Assembly: GCF_004769195.1 (NCBI RefSeq)
Contig: NZ_RQET01000001.1
Coordinates: 310,001 to 374,000 of the forward strand
DNA length: 64,000 nt
Origin: Leptospira fletcheri
Lineage (GTDB): Bacteria > Spirochaetota > Leptospiria > Leptospirales > Leptospiraceae
Direction: 5' to 3'
Both the position numbers and the translations under genes were made by a program. A model generated the notes under the pieces. That model searched no databases, had not been told where the DNA came from, and saw only the letters and a list, made by a program, of their open reading frames with translations. Shown here in pieces: positions 60,235 to 64,000 of the stretch (its first letter is position 1; each line of letters opens with the position of its first letter).

Positions 60235-60251
60235 ACTTGAATAATTCAAGT
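60235..60251. promoter_or_regulatory. HxlR operator 1
   Basis: ACTTGAATAATTCAAGT is a perfect palindrome around a central base. It lies in the divergent promoter region between the DUF4267 and HxlR genes, 18 bp from the former's start codon. Confidence 0.7.
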
Positions 60252-60266
60252 TATTCGGCGCAGATA

Positions 60267-60283
60267 ACTTGAAATTGTCAAGT
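60267..60283. promoter_or_regulatory. HxlR operator 2
   Basis: ACTTGAAATTGTCAAGT repeats the same half-sites (ACTTGA / TCAAGT) with a slightly different centre. The centres of the two operators are 32 bp apart, close to three helical turns, so two dimers could bind the same face of the DNA. Confidence 0.7.
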
Positions 60284-60302
60284 CATAAAAAAAATTGGTC
60301 GA

Positions 60303-60719
60303 ATGAAGAAATCAGGACGTTCCTCATGCCCGATCGGTCTTTCCCTAGATATCCTGGGTGACAGATGGACCTTACTCATATTGCGAGACATCCTCTTGCG
60401 CGGTATGACTCGATATAAGGACTTTCTGGAAGCAGGCGAAGGAATTGCCACGAATCTCCTTGCGCAACGGCTCTTATGGCTGGAAGAACAAGGGCTGATT
60501 ACTAAGACTGACGATCCAGCCAACGGGAAACAATTTATTTACGCCCCGACACCCAAATCCTTGGATTTACTCCCAGTATTGTGGGACTTGAGTCGCTGGG
60601 GGTTGAAGCATCTACCGGACGCTAAGAGCAATCCGCTCGCAGATCGTATGCTGAAGAATGAGGCCAAATTCCAGGAAAAAATCAGAGCAAAGTTCACCCA
60701 ACACAAAAAAGGAGGATAG
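60303..60719 (+). CDS. HxlR-family transcriptional regulator (138 aa)
   Basis: Winged-helix regulator of the HxlR (DUF24) family. The signature SCPIGLSLDILGDRWTLLILRDILLRGMTRYKDF is complete, including the N-terminal cysteine used for redox or electrophile sensing in known members (Cys9). The rest (GIATNLLAQRLLWLEEQGLI) is the recognition-helix region. It is divergent from the DUF4267 gene, with two palindromic operators between. The regulator probably represses both. The ATG lacks a clear ribosome binding site. Confidence 0.9.
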   Translation: MKKSGRSSCPIGLSLDILGDRWTLLILRDILLRGMTRYKDFLEAGEGIATNLLAQRLLWLEEQGLITKTDDPANGKQFIYAPTPKSLDLLPVLWDLSRWGLKHLPDAKSNPLADRMLKNEAKFQEKIRAKFTQHKKGG

Positions 60720-60771
60720 CAAAAGAATCGATTTTGGCAAATCCGCTAAAAGAAAAGAAGGGTCTTCAACA

Positions 60772-61242
60772 TTACTTCGGAGGAACCACGGTAATCCAAT
60801 CTACGAACTTCGTTTTCAGAAATTCGTCTATCGGCGCCGAGAACTGGTGATAACCCAAGAACAGAATCCAATACGCAAGCGTAAAGCCCAACAAAACTTT
60901 GGCCGTGGAATTCGCCAAGAAAGGAGACGCGGAATAAAACATCCGGAACACCGCGATCGGCCAAAAGAAAAGTAGAAAGAAATAAAACGCCCGCGGCATT
61001 CCGGTAACCCAATTCAGGATTTCCGTAGGATAGGACCTGGTCAGTCTATCGTAGGATTCCTTGAGTTCCGGAAAGAATTGAAAGAAGTAAAAGACGAAAA
61101 CGAAAAAGATCGCGACCTTCCAGATCACCTCTATATCGTTCCGCAATAGGACCAGAGTCAGACCCACGAACCAGAATAGGAAAAGAGGAAAGACGATCTG
61201 TTCCAGTAGGCCGGCGGAATTGGTTTGGGCAAAAAAAATCAT
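60772..61242 (-). CDS. Small polytopic membrane protein, unrecognised (156 aa)
   Basis: Four hydrophobic segments (about residues 12-33, 42-58, 84-104 and 115-132). No family was recognised. The ATG overlaps the stop of pdxA by 4 bp (ATGA), which fixes the start and shows translational coupling to pdxA. Its end converges with the HxlR gene (53-bp gap). The function is unknown. Confidence 0.7.
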   Translation of the reverse strand: MIFFAQTNSAGLLEQIVFPLFLFWFVGLTLVLLRNDIEVIWKVAIFFVFVFYFFQFFPELKESYDRLTRSYPTEILNWVTGMPRAFYFFLLFFWPIAVFRMFYSASPFLANSTAKVLLGFTLAYWILFLGYHQFSAPIDEFLKTKFVDWITVVPPK

Positions 61243-62210
61243 TTGTGACTCCGACTTGATTTAGGCAACCTACCGGAGACCCAATCCAGACAACGGGCAA
61301 AACTTTCCGGGTCCGCCTTACCTTTTCCGGCGATATCGAAAGCGGTGCCGTGATCCGGCGAGACTCGTAAAAAATCCAACCCTAGAGTCAGATTCACTCC
61401 ATGCTTCCCCTCCCACATTTTAAAGGGAATCAAACCTTGGTCGTGGTAGCATGCCAAAAAAAGGGAAAATCGACTCCGGGAAGGTTCGGCAAACGCGCCG
61501 TCTGCGGAAAGAGGGCCGATCACCTCTAGCCCCGCCTTTTGTAGAGAAGAAATCATAGGTTCCAGAATTTCCTTTTCTTCCTTTCCGATCTTACCGCCTT
61601 CTCCCGCGTGAGGATTCAAACCTAAAAACGCGATGGGCTTCCCTTTCGGAACGGCAGCCGCGCGGATGGCGGAGATCAAACTGGGAAGATGGATTTTTTT
61701 CAAGTAGAAAGGGACTTCCACAAGCGGAACGTGAGTCGTCAAAGGCAACACGCTCCATTCCCTTCCGGCCATCAACATGTATGTTCTGGTACCGTACTGA
61801 TCCGCGAGGATTTCCGTATGACCTCGGAAACCCTTAACTCCGGCCTTAAGCACCCATTCCTTACTCAAAGGTAGAGTGACCAGATTTCCGCCCATAGCCT
61901 TCTGGATTCGGATCGCCTCCACCAAACTGGAATAGGCCGCCCTTCCCGACACCTCCGATGGAACACCCGGTTTCAGTCCGGCGCTTTGTTCGGGAGCTAA
62001 GGCGGCAGTCTTCCAGGAATACAATCCGGGAGCGCTGGTTTGGCCGAGATCGGAGACTTCCTTCCAGGACTTTCCGGGAGGAAAGACGCCGGAATGAACC
62101 AAGAGAACGGAAAATTTTTTAGAGAGGGACTTTAATTTGGCCAGAGAGGCCGTTAGAATTTCGGGCCCAACCCCGCAAGGATCTCCTTCTGTGATGAGAA
62201 TGCGGTCCAA
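61239..62210 (-). CDS. pdxA: 4-hydroxythreonine-4-phosphate dehydrogenase (323 aa)
   Basis: Enzyme of pyridoxal 5'-phosphate synthesis by the DXP-dependent route, oxidising 4-phosphohydroxy-L-threonine. Family motifs are in order: [28 protein letters not shown] (metal His), [25 protein letters not shown] and [25 protein letters not shown]. The start is TTG at 62210, where homology begins ([11 protein letters not shown]) and GGAAGGG precedes. Longer forms to 62354 overlap the bactofilin gene and are not used. It is coupled to the small membrane protein downstream. Confidence 0.93.
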   Translation of the reverse strand: MDRILITEGDPCGVGPEILTASLAKLKSLSKKFSVLLVHSGVFPPGKSWKEVSDLGQTSAPGLYSWKTAALAPEQSAGLKPGVPSEVSGRAAYSSLVEAIRIQKAMGGNLVTLPLSKEWVLKAGVKGFRGHTEILADQYGTRTYMLMAGREWSVLPLTTHVPLVEVPFYLKKIHLPSLISAIRAAAVPKGKPIAFLGLNPHAGEGGKIGKEEKEILEPMISSLQKAGLEVIGPLSADGAFAEPSRSRFSLFLACYHDQGLIPFKMWEGKHGVNLTLGLDFLRVSPDHGTAFDIAGKGKADPESFARCLDWVSGRLPKSSRSHK

Positions 62211-62230
62211 GGCCCTTCCTGTCCGGAAGA

Positions 62231-62677
62231 TTAGGCTTCCTTGGCCCCGGCCCCTTGTTTGCCGAAGAGTTTTTCCAGGCTGAGAGAATCCTTGGAATAT
62301 TCCAATTCGATCCTTTCCTTGTTGGAATGTTTCAGATCGCTGGAAATCATGCAACGACCTTCCAAAGTCACTCCGTTTTGGATGATCAATTCCGGAGTGC
62401 GGATGTCCCCCAAAATCAGGCTGGTGGGGAGAAGCATGACCCGGTTTCTTGCGGTGATGTTTCCGATTACGATACCTTCCACGATGACACTGGCCGCAGT
62501 GATATTCGTTTTGACTTTTCCGGAAATTCCGATGTACAGCTGCTCTGCTTGGAGGGATTTTCCTTCGAACTTCCCGTCGATCTTTAAAGATCCGTTGATA
62601 AAGAATTTCCCGCTGAAATAAGAGTTTTCGCCGATCGTGGAATTGGTTACTTCGGAAGAGTTCTTAACAAGTGCCAT
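62231..62677 (-). CDS. Bactofilin family cytoskeletal protein (148 aa)
   Basis: Bactofilin: a central right-handed beta-helix (FSGKFFINGSLKIDGKFEGKSL, IVIGNITARNRVMLLPTSLILGDI) with short unstructured ends. Bactofilins polymerise without nucleotide and in spirochaetes affect cell helicity or wall synthesis. The ATG at 62677 (MALVKNSSEV) follows AGGAT, and earlier starts are not needed. It precedes pdxA on the same strand with a 20-bp gap. Confidence 0.9.
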   Translation of the reverse strand: MALVKNSSEVTNSTIGENSYFSGKFFINGSLKIDGKFEGKSLQAEQLYIGISGKVKTNITAASVIVEGIVIGNITARNRVMLLPTSLILGDIRTPELIIQNGVTLEGRCMISSDLKHSNKERIELEYSKDSLSLEKLFGKQGAGAKEA

Positions 62678-62812
62678 GAATATTGAAATCCTATAAGATT
62701 CCGAATCGCTAAGCGGATCGGATGTAAGCACAAAGTATAAGCCCTCTTTGTTCCGGAAAGGAATTTTTAAACGGACCTAGGGTTTTTTGGAAGAGCTTGC
62801 CGGGAGGAGAAG

Positions 62813-62859
62813 GAGGGGGAAAGCCTTCCCCCTCGGAAAAGCCCCGAGGTCTTTTCCGA
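62813..62859. other. Overlapping, mutually exclusive hairpins before the bactofilin gene
   Basis: Three stems share bases: GAGGGGGAA/TTCCCCCTC (62813-62834), CCTCGG/CCGAGG (62831-62849) and TCGGAAAA/TTTTCCGA (62833-62859). Only some can form at once. The segment lies between the coiled-coil gene (ends 62919) and the bactofilin gene. Confidence 0.45.
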
Positions 62860-62918
62860 CCCCCTTCTGGCGGGCAACCTCCTCGTTTCCGCCATGCCCG
62901 AAACCCCGCTTTCCGAAC

Positions 62919-63692
62919 TTAATGTTTGATATTCGGAACGTTGATACGGTCCAAGACTTCGGCCGTGAAATCCCGGAACTCCTGTAACGCTTTCGGGATC
63001 GCAAATCCTTCCAATTCCGTGGCCTTTTCGAACCGAGGGTTGAACAGGATCTTGTCCTCCACGTTCATGATGATTCCCCCGCCCGCCTTCAATCCGTCCA
63101 AAACCTTGTTCAGAAATTCGTTAAATTTTTGGAACATTTCAAACGCCTCGGCGATGAAAATCCGGGTCTGCTTGTTCTTCATCCGACTCAACTGTTCCCG
63201 GAATTCCTGCTTTTCCGCGGCCTGGTATTCCTCGATGGTTTCCGTGAGCACCTTGATGTTTCTACGGATATTTTCCATGTGTTTCACCACGCCGTCCTTT
63301 TCGTTTCCGTGGGAAAAATCGAATTTGATATGCATTTCGTTTAATATCGGAAGGTATTCCCGGTCCAGAACGTTGATCCAGGTTCCGATCTGATTGACTT
63401 CGGTATCGTTGGAATTCGGGGAAATCTTCATCACCGGATATTTCGCCAAGAGCCTTCCTGCAGCGTCCGGATTTTCTCGGTACAGGCGGATCTGTTCGGC
63501 GGCGGTTTCCAAGTTGTCCGGAATACCTTCCGGAGAGATTTCCCTCATCCGGTTCCGGTACTTGTCCAAATCCCGGCTGACCCTGTATTTCTGCTCGTCG
63601 TTTTTGGAGAGCCTCAGAATCTTTTCCAGTTGGTTGATCATCTTTTGATAACGCTGCAATTCCAGGATCTGTTCTTGAGTGATGACGGCCAT
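62919..63692 (-). CDS. Coiled-coil cytoplasmic protein, unrecognised (257 aa)
   Basis: I do not recognise a named family. The sequence is helical and charged: a coiled coil at residues 1-50 (LELQRYQKMINQLEKILRL), further helices to about 190, and a mixed C-terminal part (NVEDKILFNPRFEKATELEG). No membrane segment or signal is present. The ATG at 63692 is the first Met of the homogeneous frame. It lies between the TPR gene and the bactofilin gene, all on the minus strand, so a role in cell-shape or envelope assembly is possible but unproven. Confidence 0.7.
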   Translation of the reverse strand: MAVITQEQILELQRYQKMINQLEKILRLSKNDEQKYRVSRDLDKYRNRMREISPEGIPDNLETAAEQIRLYRENPDAAGRLLAKYPVMKISPNSNDTEVNQIGTWINVLDREYLPILNEMHIKFDFSHGNEKDGVVKHMENIRRNIKVLTETIEEYQAAEKQEFREQLSRMKNKQTRIFIAEAFEMFQKFNEFLNKVLDGLKAGGGIIMNVEDKILFNPRFEKATELEGFAIPKALQEFRDFTAEVLDRINVPNIKH

Positions 63693-63737
63693 AGATTTCC
63701 TTGGATTCTAACCGGATCGGATCCGATTGCAAGAAGA

Positions 63738-64000
63738 TTACCCGGACTTCTTCCGGTATCTCTCCAACGCCAATCTCAGAAAGTCGGAGTCCGGAAACTT
63801 GTAGACTAACGACTCCAGCAGTTTCGTCCCTTCCTCTGCCATTCCCATCTCGAGTAAGGTCACAGCCTTGAGATACAACATCTCGGAAGAATATTGGAAC
63901 CTACCGGTCCGAACGAGACGATCCAGAAAAGCCTCGAATTTTCTCTCCTTGAATTCCCGTACCGCGATCGCTCTATGAGTGAGATAGGAATCCGGATACA
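63738..64000 (-). CDS. TPR-like protein, C-terminal end only (cut by window edge)
   Basis: The minus strand is open from the window edge to a TAA at 63738-63740, reading as helical repeats: AVREFKERKFEAFLDRLVRT, YSSEMLYLKAVTLLEMGMAE, EGTKLLESLVYKFPDSDFL, a pattern typical of tetratricopeptide repeats. The start lies outside the window. The gene is upstream of the coiled-coil gene by 45 bp and probably in the same transcript. Confidence 0.7.
   Translation of the reverse strand, partial: YPDSYLTHRAIAVREFKERKFEAFLDRLVRTGRFQYSSEMLYLKAVTLLEMGMAEEGTKLLESLVYKFPDSDFLRLALERYRKKSG

Overview
The window looks like a chromosomal stretch of a spirochaete of the genus Leptospira. This is inferred from protein content: SpoIIE phosphatases carrying the DAMGKSMQGAGG block with C-terminal TPRs, very large membrane sensor kinases, FG-GAP and other small lipoproteins, a BluB-CobT fusion, a bactofilin next to pdxA, and XRE-like regulators. 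No rRNA, tRNA, CRISPR array or intact insertion sequence was seen, and no species is claimed.

Layout. Positions 1-1500 hold two small genes, each with its own terminator, and a long apparently empty spacer. Positions 1555-10432 hold a 7TM/HAMP/SpoIIE/TPR phosphatase, then on the minus strand a fatty-acid-hydroxylase-type membrane enzyme, a membrane AraC regulator, a CheY-like protein and a 1041-residue sensor kinase that together look like one signalling operon. Positions 10559-13175 hold module A of a repeated gene set: coiled-coil protein, HTH regulator, kinase-less 7TM protein and acyltransferase-like protein. Positions 13560-24408 hold a lipoprotein, a poly-HAMP hybrid kinase with two partner proteins, and a NarL-type two-component pair. 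Positions 24481-40831 hold surface lipoproteins, a decayed patatin region, a HisKA_2 kinase, a TonB-dependent receptor, a second SpoIIE phosphatase coupled to a binding-protein/TPR gene, and several unrecognised genes.

Positions 40902-53343 form a nitrate assimilation island. Two paralogous one-polypeptide nitrate reductases (molybdopterin domain fused to a flavoprotein reductase and a [2Fe-2S] domain) flank an operon of nitrate transporter, NirB, NirD and uroporphyrinogen-III methyltransferase, which supplies the siroheme route. Three sigma-54 (-24/-12) promoters can be read. Both nitrate reductase genes have the promoter placed so that transcription should begin about 2 nt before the start codon.

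Positions 54216-57796 carry modules B and C of the repeated gene set in tandem. Module C includes a decayed copy of the acyltransferase-like gene that is intact in module A. This recurring arrangement (HTH gene tail-to-tail with a 7TM gene, plus an acyltransferase-like gene and a divergent coiled-coil gene) is the best candidate for an undescribed system. The window ends with cobalamin lower-ligand genes, an HxlR/DUF4267 pair with two clear operators, pdxA, a bactofilin, a coiled-coil protein and the end of a TPR gene cut by the window edge.
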